A stretch of 64,000 nt of DNA, from NCBI RefSeq assembly GCF_007666205.1, contig NZ_VDOR01000003.1, positions 70,097-134,096 on the forward strand, in the 5' to 3' direction. Positions within the stretch are counted from its first letter, which is position 1, and every line of letters begins with the position of its first letter. Below the pieces are notes generated by a model. It had not been told where the DNA came from. It was given only the letters and a program-made list of their open reading frames with translations, and made no database searches. This document shows, piece after piece, positions 35,277 to 45,014 of this stretch. The stretch is from Kocuria palustris. Its GTDB lineage: Bacteria > Actinomycetota > Actinomycetes > Actinomycetales > Micrococcaceae. A program made the translations under genes and the position numbers.

Positions 35277-38200
35277 CGTGCTCCTTCCGGCGCGGCCGCG
35301 GCCTCGACGGCCACCGTGATGCCCGCCTGCTCGGCGTCGGCCGCCTCGATCAGCTCGAGCTCGACCGACAGCGTCTCGCCGGCGACGAGATCGCGGTGGG
35401 CGTCCACGGCGGCGACGACGGCCGGCGTGTCCGTGATCGTGGTGCGGATCCGGTCCGAGACCTGCAGCCCGGCGTCCTTGCGGGCCTGCTGGACGGCCCG
35501 GACCATGTCCCGGGCGACGCCCTCCGCCTCGAGCTCCGGGGTCAGCGCCGTGTCGAGGACCAGGAAGCCGCCGCCGGGCAGGACCGTGACGGCGGAGTCG
35601 GCCGCGGCGTCGTCGCCGACCACGGTCTGCAGCTCGTACTCGCCCTCGGCCAGCTCGACGCCGCCGGCGGCCACGGTGCCGTCCTCGGCCGCGGACCAGT
35701 CACCGGACTTGGCGGCCTTGATCACGGCCTGCACGCCCTTGCCCAGGCGCGGGCCCGCGGCGCGGGCATTGACCTTGAGCTGCTGGGAGATGCCGTAGTC
35801 GGCAGGGCTGGTCTCGGCGGCGTCGCGCAGCGTGACCGACTTGAGGTTGAGCTCATCGGCCACGATCGACTCGAAGGTCCCGGCCAGGGCCCTGCCGTCC
35901 GGGACCACGACGGTCATCCCGGCCAGGGGCTGGCGCACGCGCAGGCGGTGGGCCTTGCGCAGGGAGGACCCGGCCGAGCACACGGCGCGCGTGGCCTCCA
36001 TGAGCTGCACCAGGCGCTCGTCGTCCGCCGAGTGCGGGAAGAGATCGGCATCCGGCCAGTCCGTCAGGTGGACGGAGCGGCCGCCGGTCAGCCCGCGCCA
36101 GATCTCCTCCGAGATCAGCGGCAGCAGCGGCGCCGCGATGCGCGCGGTCGTCTCGAGGACCGTGTGCAGCACGTCGAAGGCCGCGGCGTCCTCGTCGTAG
36201 AACCGATCCCGGGAGCGGCGCACGTACCAGTTGGTGACCAGCTCCATGTGCGAGCGCAGGGTCTCGGCCGCTCCCCAGATGTCGTAGTCGCCGAACCGGC
36301 GCCCGACCTCGCGCACGGCGGTCCCGGTGCTGGCCAGCACGTAGCGGTCCATCACGTTCTCGGAGGTGTGCCGCGGCCGTGCGTCGTGGCCCCGGCCGCC
36401 GTTCGCGGCGTTGGCGTAGAGGCTGAAGAAGTTCCAGGTGCTCCACAGCGGCAGGAGCATCTGGCGGGTGCCCTCGCGGATGCCCTCCTCGGTCACGATG
36501 AGGTTGCCGCCGCGCAGGATCGGGCTGGACATCAGGAACCAGCGCATGGCATCGGCGCCGTCGCGGTCCAGGACCTCGGTGACGTCGGGGTAGTTGCGCA
36601 GGGACTTGGACATCTTCTGCCCGTCGGAGCCCAGGACGATGCCGTGGGAGATCACGTTGCGGAACGCCGGGCGGTCGAACAGCGCCGTGGCCAGGATGTG
36701 CAGCGTGTAGAACCAGCCGCGCGTCTGGCCGATGTACTCGACGATGAAGTCGCCCGGGTTGTGCGTCTCGAACCACTCGCGGTTCTCCATGGGGTAGTGC
36801 ACCTGGGCATAGGGCATCGACCCCGAGTCGAACCACACGTCCAGGACCTCGGGCACGCGGCGCATGGTGGCCTCCGGGTGATCCGGGTTCGGCCGGGTCA
36901 GCGCGTCGATCCAGGGACGGTGCAGGTCCACCTCGCCCTGGGCATTGCGCGGCAGCTCGCCGAAGTCGGCCTCGAGCTCGGCCAGCGAGCCGTAGACGTC
37001 GCGGCGCGGGTGGGCCGGGTCGTCGGACTCCCACACCGGGATGGGCGAGCCCCAGTAGCGGTTGCGCGAGATCGACCAGTCGCGGGCGTTCTCCAGCCAC
37101 CGGCCGAACTGCCCGTCCTTCACGTTGCCGGGGATCCAGTTGATCTCCTGGTTGAGCTCGACCATGCGCTGCTTGATGCGCGTGACCTCGACGAACCAGG
37201 AGTCCACGGCCCGGTAGATCAGGGGGTTGCGGCAGCGCCAGCAGTGCGGGTACGAGTGCGCGTAGGACTGCTGCTTCACCAGCAGGCCCCGCTCGCGCAG
37301 ATCGCGGATGATCGTGCGCGCGACCTCGGGGTCGAACACGTTGTGCCCGGCGATGGGTCCCAGCGGGGTGCCGGGCAGCACGGAGCCGTCGGCGAACCAG
37401 CCGTGGAACTCGCCCGACTCGTCCACGGAGAGCACCACGGGGATGCCGTGGGCCGCACAGGCGATCTGGTCGTCCTCGCCGTAGGCCGGGGCCTGGTGGA
37501 CGATGCCCGTGCCGTCGGTCGTGGTGACGTAGTCGGCCGCGAGGATCTGCCACGAGTGCTCGAGCGCCTGGCCCGGGGCCGGGGCCACGGCCGAGTCGGG
37601 CAGACCGCGCAGGTACTCCCACAGGGGGTCGTAGCGCAGGCCCTTGAGCTCGGAGCCCCGGAGGCCGCGCTCGACGGCGGCCGCGGCGGACTCGGCGGCC
37701 GTCGCCGCCGGCGCGTCCGCGGTCTTCTCCGCGGCCTCGTAGCCCAGGGCCTCGGCATGGGCCGCCAGCAGGTCGCGGGCCACGAGGAACCGGCGGCCCT
37801 GCAGCTCGCCGCGCCCCGGGACCAGCACGTAGTCGATCTCCGGCCCGACCGCGAGCGCCTGGTTGGTCGGCAGCGTCCAGGGGGTCGTCGTCCAGGCCAG
37901 CGCCTCCGCGCCCTCGAGGTCCCGGGCCAGCGCGCGGGCGCCCGCGGCCTCGTCGTCGAGCTCGGAGGGCTGGACCTCCCCGTTCAGGCGGAAGGCGACC
38001 GTCACGGACTGGTCGGTGCGCTCCTGGTAGACGTCCTCGTCCATGCGCAGCTCGTGGTTGGACAGCGGCGTCTCGTCCTTCCAGCAGTACGGCAGGACGC
38101 GGTAGCCCTTGTAGACGAGCCCCTTGTCGTCGAGGGACTTGAAGGCCCCGATGACCGACTCCATGTACTCGACGTTGAGGGTCTTGTAGTCGTTCTCGAA

Positions 38201-38683
38201 GTCCACCCAGCGCGCCTGACGGGTGACGTAGTCCTGCCACTCGGAGGCGTAGGCCATCACGGACTCGCGGCAGGCGTCGTTGAAGCGATCGATGCCCATG
38301 GCCTCGATCTGGGCCTTGTCCGTCATGCCCAGCTGCTTCATGGCCTCGAGCTCGGCGGGCAGGCCGTGGGTGTCCCAGCCGAAGCGGCGCTCCACGCGAC
38401 GGCCCTGCTGCGTCTGGAAGCGGGCGACGAGGTCCTTGACGTAGCCGGTGAGCAGGTGGCCGTAGTGCGGCAGGCCGTTGGCGAACGGGGGGCCGTCGTA
38501 GAAGACGAACTCGTTGGAGCCGTCCTCGCCGGCCGGGCGCTGGTCGATGCTCGCCTGGAAGGTGCCGTCCTGCTTCCAGTGCTCGAGCACGCGCTGCTCG
38601 ATCTCCGGGAAGCGGGGGGAGGCGGGAACTCCCCGGCCCTCGCCGGCGCCTGCCTTGGGGTACAGGGGATGCTGCTCGCTCAT
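35273..38683 (-). CDS. ileS: Isoleucyl-tRNA synthetase
   Basis: 1136 residues. The class I HIGH-type motif is [15 protein letters not shown] near residue 70 and the KMSKS motif is in [13 protein letters not shown] near 690. The long editing domain lies between them (about 210-430), and the tRNA-binding end has [14 protein letters not shown]. The length and sequence style are those of the long, eukaryote-like IleS2 group, which is usual in actinobacteria and known from other species to tolerate mupirocin; that trait is inferred only. It is the first gene of an operon with folC and DUF4233, and its leader is a T-box. Confidence 0.96.
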   Translation of the reverse strand: MSEQHPLYPKAGAGEGRGVPASPRFPEIEQRVLEHWKQDGTFQASIDQRPAGEDGSNEFVFYDGPPFANGLPHYGHLLTGYVKDLVARFQTQQGRRVERRFGWDTHGLPAELEAMKQLGMTDKAQIEAMGIDRFNDACRESVMAYASEWQDYVTRQARWVDFENDYKTLNVEYMESVIGAFKSLDDKGLVYKGYRVLPYCWKDETPLSNHELRMDEDVYQERTDQSVTVAFRLNGEVQPSELDDEAAGARALARDLEGAEALAWTTTPWTLPTNQALAVGPEIDYVLVPGRGELQGRRFLVARDLLAAHAEALGYEAAEKTADAPAATAAESAAAAVERGLRGSELKGLRYDPLWEYLRGLPDSAVAPAPGQALEHSWQILAADYVTTTDGTGIVHQAPAYGEDDQIACAAHGIPVVLSVDESGEFHGWFADGSVLPGTPLGPIAGHNVFDPEVARTIIRDLRERGLLVKQQSYAHSYPHCWRCRNPLIYRAVDSWFVEVTRIKQRMVELNQEINWIPGNVKDGQFGRWLENARDWSISRNRYWGSPIPVWESDDPAHPRRDVYGSLAELEADFGELPRNAQGEVDLHRPWIDALTRPNPDHPEATMRRVPEVLDVWFDSGSMPYAQVHYPMENREWFETHNPGDFIVEYIGQTRGWFYTLHILATALFDRPAFRNVISHGIVLGSDGQKMSKSLRNYPDVTEVLDRDGADAMRWFLMSSPILRGGNLIVTEEGIREGTRQMLLPLWSTWNFFSLYANAANGGRGHDARPRHTSENVMDRYVLASTGTAVREVGRRFGDYDIWGAAETLRSHMELVTNWYVRRSRDRFYDEDAAAFDVLHTVLETTARIAAPLLPLISEEIWRGLTGGRSVHLTDWPDADLFPHSADDERLVQLMEATRAVCSAGSSLRKAHRLRVRQPLAGMTVVVPDGRALAGTFESIVADELNLKSVTLRDAAETSPADYGISQQLKVNARAAGPRLGKGVQAVIKAAKSGDWSAAEDGTVAAGGVELAEGEYELQTVVGDDAAADSAVTVLPGGGFLVLDTALTPELEAEGVARDMVRAVQQARKDAGLQVSDRIRTTITDTPAVVAAVDAHRDLVAGETLSVELELIEAADAEQAGITVAVEAAAAPEGAR

Positions 38684-38985
38684 GCGGTCCGTCCTGATCG
38701 TCGCGTCGTCCTCGCCCCGGGGACGGAGTCCTCGGGACCTGCTGCAAGGACGCCGTCCCCGCCTTCACGACGGGCCGACGCGGTACCACCTCGCTTGCCC
38801 GCGATGCTCCCCGTGTCCGAGGAGCCGCCGCCCGTGCCGGGCGGCGGCGGGCCGCTCCATTCCGGGCTGTGTCGGGCCCGACCCGTTCGGCTCTACTGAG
38901 GGCCCCGGGCCCCGTTCTTCCGAAGAGCTCCCCGGTGATGGCCGGATCCGTGCTCGCTGTCGGTGTCGATTGTAGGCCACGGCGC
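38684..38985 (-). promoter_or_regulatory. ileS T-box leader
   Basis: Reading the minus strand, the leader contains the T-box sequence AGGTGGTACCGCG (38779-38791), which pairs with the uncharged tRNA 3' end. About 135 bases upstream is the specifier region GCCATCACCGGGGAGC (38927-38942) with an ATC isoleucine codon (38937-38939). A -10 box TACAAT (38969-38974) puts the transcript start near 38962. Between specifier and T-box are GC hairpins, including GCCGCCGCCCG/CGGGCGGCGGC. This resembles actinobacterial ileS T-boxes, which mostly act on translation. It senses uncharged tRNA-Ile and raises ileS-folC expression. The remaining bases up to 39117 hold only the purU leader. Confidence 0.85.
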
Positions 38986-39117
38986 CGCCCGCGGCGCACC
39001 CGCTCCGGCCCCGCCTGTGCGACGATGTCGGGCGGTCCCCGCGCCCCGGCGCCCGCAGCGTCCGGGGCCGCCCCGTCGCCTCGCCCCTTCGTCCCGTCGT
39101 CCTCCCGAGGAAGTGCC

Positions 39118-39981
39118 GTGCTCCAGCGCATCGTCCGCGTCTCCTGCCCCGACCGTCCCGGGCTGGTCTCGATCATCACCACCGCGTTCGCGGACCGCGG
39201 CCTGAACATCCACCAGCTGGACCAGTTCACCAACGACGGCTCGTTCTTCGTCCGCGCGGTGATCGAGGCGCCCGCCGAGCGCTTCGGCTCGCCCGAGGCC
39301 GAGGACGACGAGTTCCGCCGGCTGCGCGACCGCCTCAGCGCCTCGCTCGACGACGCGGAGGTCGAGATCCGCCCGTGCCCGGCCGACCAGCGCATCGTGG
39401 TGCTGGCCTCGCGCACCGACCACTGCCTCAACGAGATGATCCGACGCGACCTGACCGGCCAGCTCGGCGGGCACGTGGTGAAGGTCGTGGCCAACCACGA
39501 CGTCCACCGGAGGCTGTGCGAGTTCCACGGCATCCCCTTCGAGGCCGTCCCGCACGAGGGGCTGAGCAAGCCGGAGCACGAGGCCGCCGTCCTGGCCGCG
39601 ATCGGCGAGGAGGCAGACGTCATCGTCCTCGCCCGCTACATGCGCATCCTCTCCGACGACTTCCTGCAGCGGGCGCCGGCGCCGATCATCAACATCCACC
39701 ACTCGTTCCTGCCGTCGTTCATCGGCGCGAATCCGTACCAGCGCGCCCACGACCGCGGGGTCAAGATGATCGGGGCGACCGCCCACTACGTGACCGCGGA
39801 CCTGGATGAGGGCCCGATCATCGAGCAGGACGTCACCCGCGTCCACCACGGGCAGAGCAAGGACGACCTCGTCCAGGCCGGCGCCGATGTCGAGCGCACC
39901 GTGCTGCACCGAGCGGTCCAGGCGCACTGCGAGGGGCGGATCTTCCTGGACGGCGATCGCACGGTGGTCTTCGGCGCCTGA
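39118..39981 (+). CDS. purU: Formyltetrahydrofolate deformylase
   Basis: 287 residues from the GTG at 39118, with GAGGAAG four bases upstream; longer in-frame starts lie inside the T-box leader region and are rejected. Residues 3-80 are an ACT domain (RVSCPDRPGLVSIITTAFADRG). Residues 92-287 are the hydrolase domain, with IVVLASRTDHCLNEMI, VVANHDVHRRLCEFHGIPFEAVP, the catalytic Asn-x-His in INIHHSFLPSF near 200 and GATAHYVTADLDEGPIIEQD with the catalytic Asp near 235. It releases formate from 10-formyl-THF, balancing one-carbon pools. It diverges from ileS-folC, which is also folate-linked. Confidence 0.94.
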   Translation: MLQRIVRVSCPDRPGLVSIITTAFADRGLNIHQLDQFTNDGSFFVRAVIEAPAERFGSPEAEDDEFRRLRDRLSASLDDAEVEIRPCPADQRIVVLASRTDHCLNEMIRRDLTGQLGGHVVKVVANHDVHRRLCEFHGIPFEAVPHEGLSKPEHEAAVLAAIGEEADVIVLARYMRILSDDFLQRAPAPIINIHHSFLPSFIGANPYQRAHDRGVKMIGATAHYVTADLDEGPIIEQDVTRVHHGQSKDDLVQAGADVERTVLHRAVQAHCEGRIFLDGDRTVVFGA

Positions 39982-39985
39982 GGGC

Positions 39986-40007
39986 CGTCGGGCGGCACCT
40001 CCCGACG
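39986..40007 (+). terminator. purU terminator hairpin
   Basis: CGTCGGG (39986-39992) and CCCGACG (40001-40007) pair around an eight-base loop, five bases after the purU stop. Confidence 0.45.
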
Positions 40008-40074
40008 AGATCCCCGGCCGGCCCGGCGCGCGAGGCGCAGGTCACAGGCCGATGGCCTCATCGCACGGCGGATG

Positions 40075-40108
40075 TGATCCATCTCAATGGATCATCACAG
40101 GGTGATCC
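40075..40108. promoter_or_regulatory. Operator-like inverted repeat TGATCCAT-N4-ATGGATCA
   Basis: A perfect 8+4+8 palindrome (arms 40075-40082 and 40087-40094) with a third half-site TGATCC at 40103-40108, in the 238-base gap between purU and the small membrane peptide gene. It looks like a binding site for a dimeric regulator. The rest of the gap holds an AT-richer stretch (CGTTATCGGTTTG) and no certain -35/-10 pair. Confidence 0.45.
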
Positions 40109-40219
40109 GATCGTTATCGGTTTGTGCCTGCCCGCGCCCACGAGGCGGGCACGAGGTCGCTACGTTGGTCCCTGTTCTTCTTCCGGGCCCGACGATCAGC
40201 ACAGCAGGAGGTGCCCCGC

Positions 40220-40426
40220 ATGACCGATGCCCTGACCGGCCGAGCCCTCCTGACGGCGGCCCTGACCTTCCTGCTGGTGCTCAGCGTCCTGGCGGGCGTC
40301 GGCGCCTACGCCTCGAACGTGTACACGCAATGCCGCTCCGCCGACGTCGGCTCGTTCGTCTCCGACGTCCAGGCCTTCCACTCCGAGGAGGGCTGCGAGC
40401 TCGCCGGCTCGCCCTACGGCCGCTGA
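40220..40426 (+). CDS. Small single-pass membrane or secreted peptide
   Basis: 68 residues. GCAGGAGG lies eight bases before the ATG, among the best ribosome sites in the window, which supports it as a real gene despite its size. Residues 8-31 form one hydrophobic helix (LLTAALTFLLVLSVLAGVGAY). After this the chain has two cysteines, in YTQCRSAD and EEGCEL, about 20 residues apart and probably outside the cell, where they could form a disulfide. No family is recognised. It converges on the SDR gene, whose stop is 14 bases away. The promoter region holds a conspicuous palindrome at 40075-40094. Confidence 0.6.
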   Translation: MTDALTGRALLTAALTFLLVLSVLAGVGAYASNVYTQCRSADVGSFVSDVQAFHSEEGCELAGSPYGR

Positions 40427-40440
40427 GGCGCCGGCTGCGC

Positions 40441-41220
40441 TCAGCCCTTCCGGATCATCTTGTGCGGCGCCGCCTGCGCGACCGGCTTGATGGTCACGGT
40501 GTCCAGATCCACGTGGTGCGGCAGGTTCACCGCGAAGGCGCAGACCTCGGCCACGTCCTCGGCGGTCAGCGGCTTCTGCACCCCGGCGTAGACCTTGTCG
40601 GCGGCCTCCTGGTCCCCGCCCAGGCGCATCAGCGAGAACTCCTCGGTGTGCACGAGTCCCGGGGCGATCTCGACGACGCGCAGGTTGTTCTCGGCCTCCT
40701 CCAGGCGCAGGGCCTCGGTCATGGCGCGCTCGGCGTACTTGGCGGCGTTGTAGCCGGCGCCGCCCTCGTAGGCGCGCCAGCCGGCGATCGAGGTCAGGTT
40801 CAGCACGGTGCCCTCGCCGTTGTCGCGCAGGGCCGGCAGGAACGCGCGGATCAGGCGCATGGTGCCCATGACGTTGACGTCGTACATGAACTGCCAGTCC
40901 GCGTCCTTGGCATCGGCCACCCGGTCGACGCCGCGGGCCCCGCCGGAGATGTTCAGCACGGCGTCCACCGTCCCATGGTCGGCCAGCACGCGGTCGCGCA
41001 CGGCATCGACCTGGTCCTGGTCGGTGAGGTCGGCGGGCGCGGCCACCGCGCCGGTCTCCTGCGCCAGCGCCTCGAGCCGGTCGGCGCGGCGGGCGACGAC
41101 GTAGACGGCCCAGCCGTCGGTGCGCAGACGACGGGCCGTCGCGGCGCCGATGCCGGTCGAGGCACCGGTCACCACGGCGACCATCTGGCGTCCTGCGGCA
41201 TTCGTCTTCACGGCGTCCAT
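40441..41220 (-). CDS. SDR-family NAD(P)-dependent oxidoreductase
   Basis: 259 residues from the ATG at 41220, with AAGGAG seven bases upstream; longer frames lack such support. The features are VVTGASTGIGAATARRL (residues 16-32) for NADP binding with following VVARRADRLEAL, NISGGARG in place of the usual NAG loop, LNLTSIAGW with the catalytic Ser near 145, and YNAAKYAERAMTEALRLE (Tyr-x-x-x-Lys) near 158. This resembles YdfG/serine-dehydrogenase-like SDRs. The substrate is not assigned. The neighbours (a small peptide and a DUF488 protein) do not suggest a pathway. Confidence 0.85.
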   Translation of the reverse strand: MDAVKTNAAGRQMVAVVTGASTGIGAATARRLRTDGWAVYVVARRADRLEALAQETGAVAAPADLTDQDQVDAVRDRVLADHGTVDAVLNISGGARGVDRVADAKDADWQFMYDVNVMGTMRLIRAFLPALRDNGEGTVLNLTSIAGWRAYEGGAGYNAAKYAERAMTEALRLEEAENNLRVVEIAPGLVHTEEFSLMRLGGDQEAADKVYAGVQKPLTAEDVAEVCAFAVNLPHHVDLDTVTIKPVAQAAPHKMIRKG

Positions 41221-41367
41221 GATGTGCTCCTTCTCGCTCGAGAGGTCTCTGCGGGCGGCGGCACCGGGCCCTCCCGGCGCGTCCTCCGCCTCGCTCGGCG
41301 ACGCTACCCAGCAGCCCTCCGCCGAGCCACGCCCAGTGATGCCCACCCTCCTCCCCGCCGAGCGGGA

Positions 41368-41727
41368 TCAGAGGTGGTCGCGCAGCCAGTCGCGCAGGAT
41401 CACCGCGTGGTTGTGCTCGTCGTCCTTCGCGCCGTAGAGCAGGGTCACCCGCTGCGGGCGCTCGTCGCGCAGCTGCGCGGCGAGGTCCTGGGCGGCGTCG
41501 CTGTCGTCGAGCTCGGCGCGGTAGCGGTCGCCGAACTCCTCGAACTTCTCGGGGTCGTGATCGAACCACTTCCGCAGGTCGGTGCTCGGCGCCACGTCCT
41601 TCGGGTGCCCGTCGAGCTCGGCGTCGTCCTTGGCCACCCCGCGCGGCCAGATGCGATCGACGAGCAGGCGCAGGCCGTCGTCCTCGGCCGGCTCGTCGCG
41701 GACCTTCTTGATCTCCACATGCGTCAT
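41368..41727 (-). CDS. DUF488 family protein
   Basis: 119 residues with the full signature of the short DUF488 group: LLVDRIWPRGVAKDD near residue 21, APSTDLRKWFDHDPEKFEEFGDRYRAEL (core WFDHDPEKF near 54) and VTLLYGAKDDEHNHAVIL near 95. Members are small cytoplasmic proteins, often annotated as YeaO-like, of uncertain function, sometimes linked to stress or metal response. It stands alone between the SDR gene and the ABC transporter genes. The 167 bases upstream, to 41894, show no other gene. Confidence 0.85.
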   Translation of the reverse strand: MTHVEIKKVRDEPAEDDGLRLLVDRIWPRGVAKDDAELDGHPKDVAPSTDLRKWFDHDPEKFEEFGDRYRAELDDSDAAQDLAAQLRDERPQRVTLLYGAKDDEHNHAVILRDWLRDHL

Positions 41728-41894
41728 GGCTCGACTCTACGCGCCGGGAGCTGCGCACCGAGCTCCGCCCGCCCGGGGTCGCGCCGGCCGGTCGCAGGGC
41801 GGTGCTCGCACGACCGGCCCCCGGAAGGACGAGGACATGCCCCGCCCCGGCGATCGCCGCCGCCGGCCCCGCGGCGACTGCCGGCAGGGGCGCC

Positions 41895-42683
41895 TCAGCC
41901 CGTGCCTGCTCGCCCCTCCCCCGGGCCGAAGGCCAGGTGGATCTGCTCGTCCGCCAGCCGCCGCACCCCGATGCCGTAGACGGGCTCCAGGATCTCCGGG
42001 CGCAGCACGTCCTGCGGCGCCCCGGCCGCCGCGACGCGCCCGCCGTCCAGCAGCACGAGCTCGTCGCAGTACCGGGCGGCCAGGTTCAGGTCGTGGAGCA
42101 CCACGATGCTCGTGCGGGCCAGGCTGCGCACCGTGGCCAGCACCTCGTGCTGGTAGCGGATGTCCAGATGGTTCGTGGGCTCGTCGAGCAGCAGGTGATC
42201 GGTCTCCTGGGCCATGGCGCGGGCGATCATCACGCGCCGCTGCTCCCCTCCCGACAGGGCCGACAGCGGCCGCCCGGCCATGGGCAGCAGGCCGACCCGC
42301 TCCAGAGCGGTCTGCGCGGCGGCCCGGTCGGCCGCAGACCACCCGCCGAGACCGCCGAGTCCTCCCCGCGAGCGCCGCGGCAGCCGGCCCAGCAGGACCA
42401 TCTCGGCCGCACTCAGATCGACGGCTGCCTCCTGCTCCTGAGCCACCACGGCGATGCTGCGAGCCACGTCGCGAGCGCTCATCCGGGACAGCTCGACGCC
42501 GTCCACACGCACCGACCCGGACCGCGGCCTCAGCCGCCCGTGCAGCAGCCGCAGGACCGTGGACTTCCCGCTGCCGTTGGGCCCGATCAGTCCGACGACG
42601 CGTCCGGGCGCCGTCGCCACGTCGACCCCGTCGACGGCGAGGACGCCGCCGTAGGAGCAGGTCAGCTGCGAGGCCTCGATCAT
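41895..42683 (-). CDS. ABC transporter ATP-binding protein (FecE/BtuD type)
   Basis: 262 residues from the ATG at 42683, four bases inside the upstream gene. Walker A is GPNGSGKST near residue 36, the Q-loop is in VVAQEQEAAVDLS, the signature LSALSGGEQRRVMIARAM is near 140, and Walker B LLLDEPTNHLDIRYQ near 160 with the HDLNLAARYCDEL switch near 192. The DIRYQ/NLAARYCD words are typical of iron-siderophore, cobalamin and related importers. With the permease and lipoprotein upstream it completes one importer. The frame is open for another 2 kb upstream, but that is shadow coding. Confidence 0.92.
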   Translation of the reverse strand: MIEASQLTCSYGGVLAVDGVDVATAPGRVVGLIGPNGSGKSTVLRLLHGRLRPRSGSVRVDGVELSRMSARDVARSIAVVAQEQEAAVDLSAAEMVLLGRLPRRSRGGLGGLGGWSAADRAAAQTALERVGLLPMAGRPLSALSGGEQRRVMIARAMAQETDHLLLDEPTNHLDIRYQHEVLATVRSLARTSIVVLHDLNLAARYCDELVLLDGGRVAAAGAPQDVLRPEILEPVYGIGVRRLADEQIHLAFGPGEGRAGTG

Positions 42684-43705
42684 GCGACGAACCGCTCCAC
42701 GATCTTCTCGAGCCCGTCCACGGTCTGCGGGGTGGCCGGCTCCGTCTCGTTCATCGGCATCGCCAGGATCCGGTCGTCGGCCACGGCGGAGATCCGATCG
42801 GATCCCGGGATGTCGGCCATCGACTCCTCGACGGCCCGGGGATCGCCCTCGGCGTAGAGCAGGATCAGCACGTCGGGATCGCGACCGGCCAGCTCCTCGG
42901 GCGACACCTCGACCACGCGGTCGTCGACGTCGGCGAACACGTTCTCCAGCCCCGCCGCCTCGAGCTGCGGGGCGGCCATGCTGTGCGCGCCGTAGGCGTA
43001 GGTGGTCCCGCCGCCCACCGTGGGGTACAGCACTGCCGCGCTCAGGGGCTCGTCCTGATCTGCCGTCGCCTCGTCCACCCTCCGCTCGACATCGGCGACG
43101 CGCTGCTCGAGCCGGCCGATCGCCTCCTCCGCCTCCTGCTCGCGGTCGAAGACCGCGCCGTGCACGCGCAGCTGGTCGTAGACGTCGTCGAAACCGGGGT
43201 CCTCGATGCCCCCGGGGCACAGGGCCGGCTCCTCGAGCACGGGGATCCCCACCGACGACAGCGACGAGGCGCCCAGGTTCTCGACCTGGCCCATGACCAC
43301 ATCGGGCTCCTGCGCCATGACCGCCTCCTGGGACAGGTGCAGATGACCGCTCGCATCGACGTCGCCGCCCAGCGAGGGGATGGCCTCGACCTCCGCCGTC
43401 GTGGCGTCGTCGTAGGACTCCATCGGATAGGCGCCCGCCTTGGCCACGGCCCGATCGAGCACCCCGAGCTCGTGCAGGGCCGGCACGGAGGCACTCTTGA
43501 GCAGCACTGCTCGCTCCGGCGCCTGCTCGAAGGTCACGTCCTCGCCGCAGCTGCTCACCGTCACCGGGTAGTGGCCGTCCCCGCCGGACGCCGACGACGG
43601 CGCAGGCCCCTCCCCCTGGCCGCAGCCGCCGAGCGCGAGGCCGGCGGCCGCGAGCATCGCGACGGCGGACAGCGGACGACGGGTGCGGGGGCGGGACGGG
43701 GACAT
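42680..43705 (-). CDS. ABC transporter substrate-binding lipoprotein (TroA/FecB-like)
   Basis: 341 residues. A basic start (SRPRTRRP) and hydrophobic stretch lead to the lipobox LALGGC, with the lipidated cysteine near residue 28. The mature protein begins with a Gly/Ser linker. It has the periplasmic-binding type III layout: AVLLKSASVPALHELGVLDRAVAKAG near 65, EAVMAQEPDVVMGQ near 128, and a long helix near 190-215 before the second lobe (EELAGRDPDVLILLYAEGDP). The acidic, His-poor body does not suggest a zinc or manganese binder. In the urease operon it may bring in nickel (bare or chelated); a siderophore or B12 role is equally possible by family. Confidence 0.88.
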   Translation of the reverse strand: MSPSRPRTRRPLSAVAMLAAAGLALGGCGQGEGPAPSSASGGDGHYPVTVSSCGEDVTFEQAPERAVLLKSASVPALHELGVLDRAVAKAGAYPMESYDDATTAEVEAIPSLGGDVDASGHLHLSQEAVMAQEPDVVMGQVENLGASSLSSVGIPVLEEPALCPGGIEDPGFDDVYDQLRVHGAVFDREQEAEEAIGRLEQRVADVERRVDEATADQDEPLSAAVLYPTVGGGTTYAYGAHSMAAPQLEAAGLENVFADVDDRVVEVSPEELAGRDPDVLILLYAEGDPRAVEESMADIPGSDRISAVADDRILAMPMNETEPATPQTVDGLEKIVERFVA

Positions 43706-43768
43706 TCAGGACCTTCGTTCGGTGAGCGGCGGATGGGTCGGCGGTCGATCGGGGATCTGCGTCGTCGG

Positions 43769-44926
43769 TCAGTGCGCCGCGGCGCCCGGGCGCATGCGGC
43801 GGATCAGGATCAGCAGGAACGGGGCTCCCAGCAGGGCGGTGATGATGCCGATGGGCAGCTCCTGCGGCTGCAGCACCGTCCGAGCCGCCAGATCGGCCAG
43901 CGTCAGCAGCAGGGCGCCCAGCAGCGCGGCCGCGGGCACGGCCGCGGCGTGGGCCGAGCCGACCAGCCGCCGGGCCAGGTGCGGCATGATCAGCCCGACG
44001 AAGCCGATGCTGCCGGAGGCGGCCACCAGGACGCCGATGCACAGCGAGACCAGCACCAGCAGTGCGGCCCGGGTGCGCTCGGGGGCCACCCCCAGGGAGT
44101 GGGCCGTGTCGTCGCCGAGGGCCAGGGCGTCCAGTCGCCGTCCCTGCAGCGCAAGGAGCGCGACGGTCACCGAGGCGATGACGACGACGGCGGCCAGCGG
44201 CGTGCCCCACGAGGCCAGCGACAGCGAGCCGAGCAGCCAGAACATGACCGAGCGGGTGCCCTCCGCGCTGCCGCTGGCGAAGATCAGGAAGCTCGTGAGC
44301 GCATTGAGGGCGTAGCCCACGGCCACTCCGGCGAGCAGCAGTCGCACCGATGTCAGCCCGCCGCCGGTGCGGGCGGTCGCATACACCAGCAGGGAGGCGC
44401 CCAGTGCCCCCAGGAACGCGGTGGCCTGCAGGGTGTGCTCCCCGCCGCCGAGGCCGATGCCGAACAGGATGGAGGCCGCCGCTCCGCACGAGGCGCCCGA
44501 GCTGATGCCGAGCAGCTGCGGATCGGCCAGGATGTTGCGCACCATGGCCTGCAGCGCCATGCCGCACACTGCCAGTCCTGCCCCGACGAATGCGCCGAGC
44601 AGCACCCGCGGGGCGCGCACCTCCCAGATGATCGCCTCCTGCGTGGGAGTCGCCGCCGGGCCGAGCCTGGTGCCCAGCACGTGCTCGGTGAGCACGCCCA
44701 CCACTCGCGCCGGGCCGATGCTCACGGAGCCCGCTCCCACCCCCAGGACGAGCGCCGCCCCCAGGGCGACGGCCAGAGCTGCGATCCACAGTGCCGCGCG
44801 ACGACGACGCCGACCCAGCACGCCGGTGATCGTGCTCCCGGGGGCACGGACGGCGTCGTCCACGGCGGCGGGGGCATCCGCTCCCGGAGCGGGCCCCTGG
44901 GCCGGCTGATCCTCCAGCTGCGTCAC
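43769..44926 (-). CDS. ABC transporter permease (FecCD family)
   Basis: 385 residues from a GTG with AGGAAG seven bases upstream. After a polar 50-residue leader come ten membrane segments. Family words include SIGPARVVGVLTEHVLGTR, EVRAPRVLLGAFVGAGLAVCGMALQAMVRNILADPQLLGISSGAS (core LADPQLLGISSGAS near 130), GSIGFVGLIMPHLARRLVG near 290 and GEIPIGI-like QELPIGIITALLGAPFLLILI at the end. This is the membrane subunit of iron-siderophore/cobalamin-type importers, forming a dimer. The order permease, lipoprotein, ATPase downstream of the urea transporter suggests joint expression with urease. Confidence 0.93.
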   Translation of the reverse strand: MTQLEDQPAQGPAPGADAPAAVDDAVRAPGSTITGVLGRRRRRAALWIAALAVALGAALVLGVGAGSVSIGPARVVGVLTEHVLGTRLGPAATPTQEAIIWEVRAPRVLLGAFVGAGLAVCGMALQAMVRNILADPQLLGISSGASCGAAASILFGIGLGGGEHTLQATAFLGALGASLLVYATARTGGGLTSVRLLLAGVAVGYALNALTSFLIFASGSAEGTRSVMFWLLGSLSLASWGTPLAAVVVIASVTVALLALQGRRLDALALGDDTAHSLGVAPERTRAALLVLVSLCIGVLVAASGSIGFVGLIMPHLARRLVGSAHAAAVPAAALLGALLLTLADLAARTVLQPQELPIGIITALLGAPFLLILIRRMRPGAAAH

Positions 44927-45014
44927 GATGGGACTTCCTGACTTCTCGTATCGGTGCTCCTCGTCGGGAGTCGGCGCCGGGGTGCGGCCGCCTGTCGCGC
45001 GGCCGAGAGGTCGC

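Noticed and set aside
35396-38899. A 1167-codon frame opposite ileS
   Set aside because: Low-complexity Val/Gly/Arg/His translation, antisense to a certain gene, and overlapping the T-box.
41895-44789. A 964-residue reading of the ABC ATPase frame
   Set aside because: Only the last 262 residues (from 42683) are protein-like; the upstream part is a shadow of the lipoprotein and permease genes.
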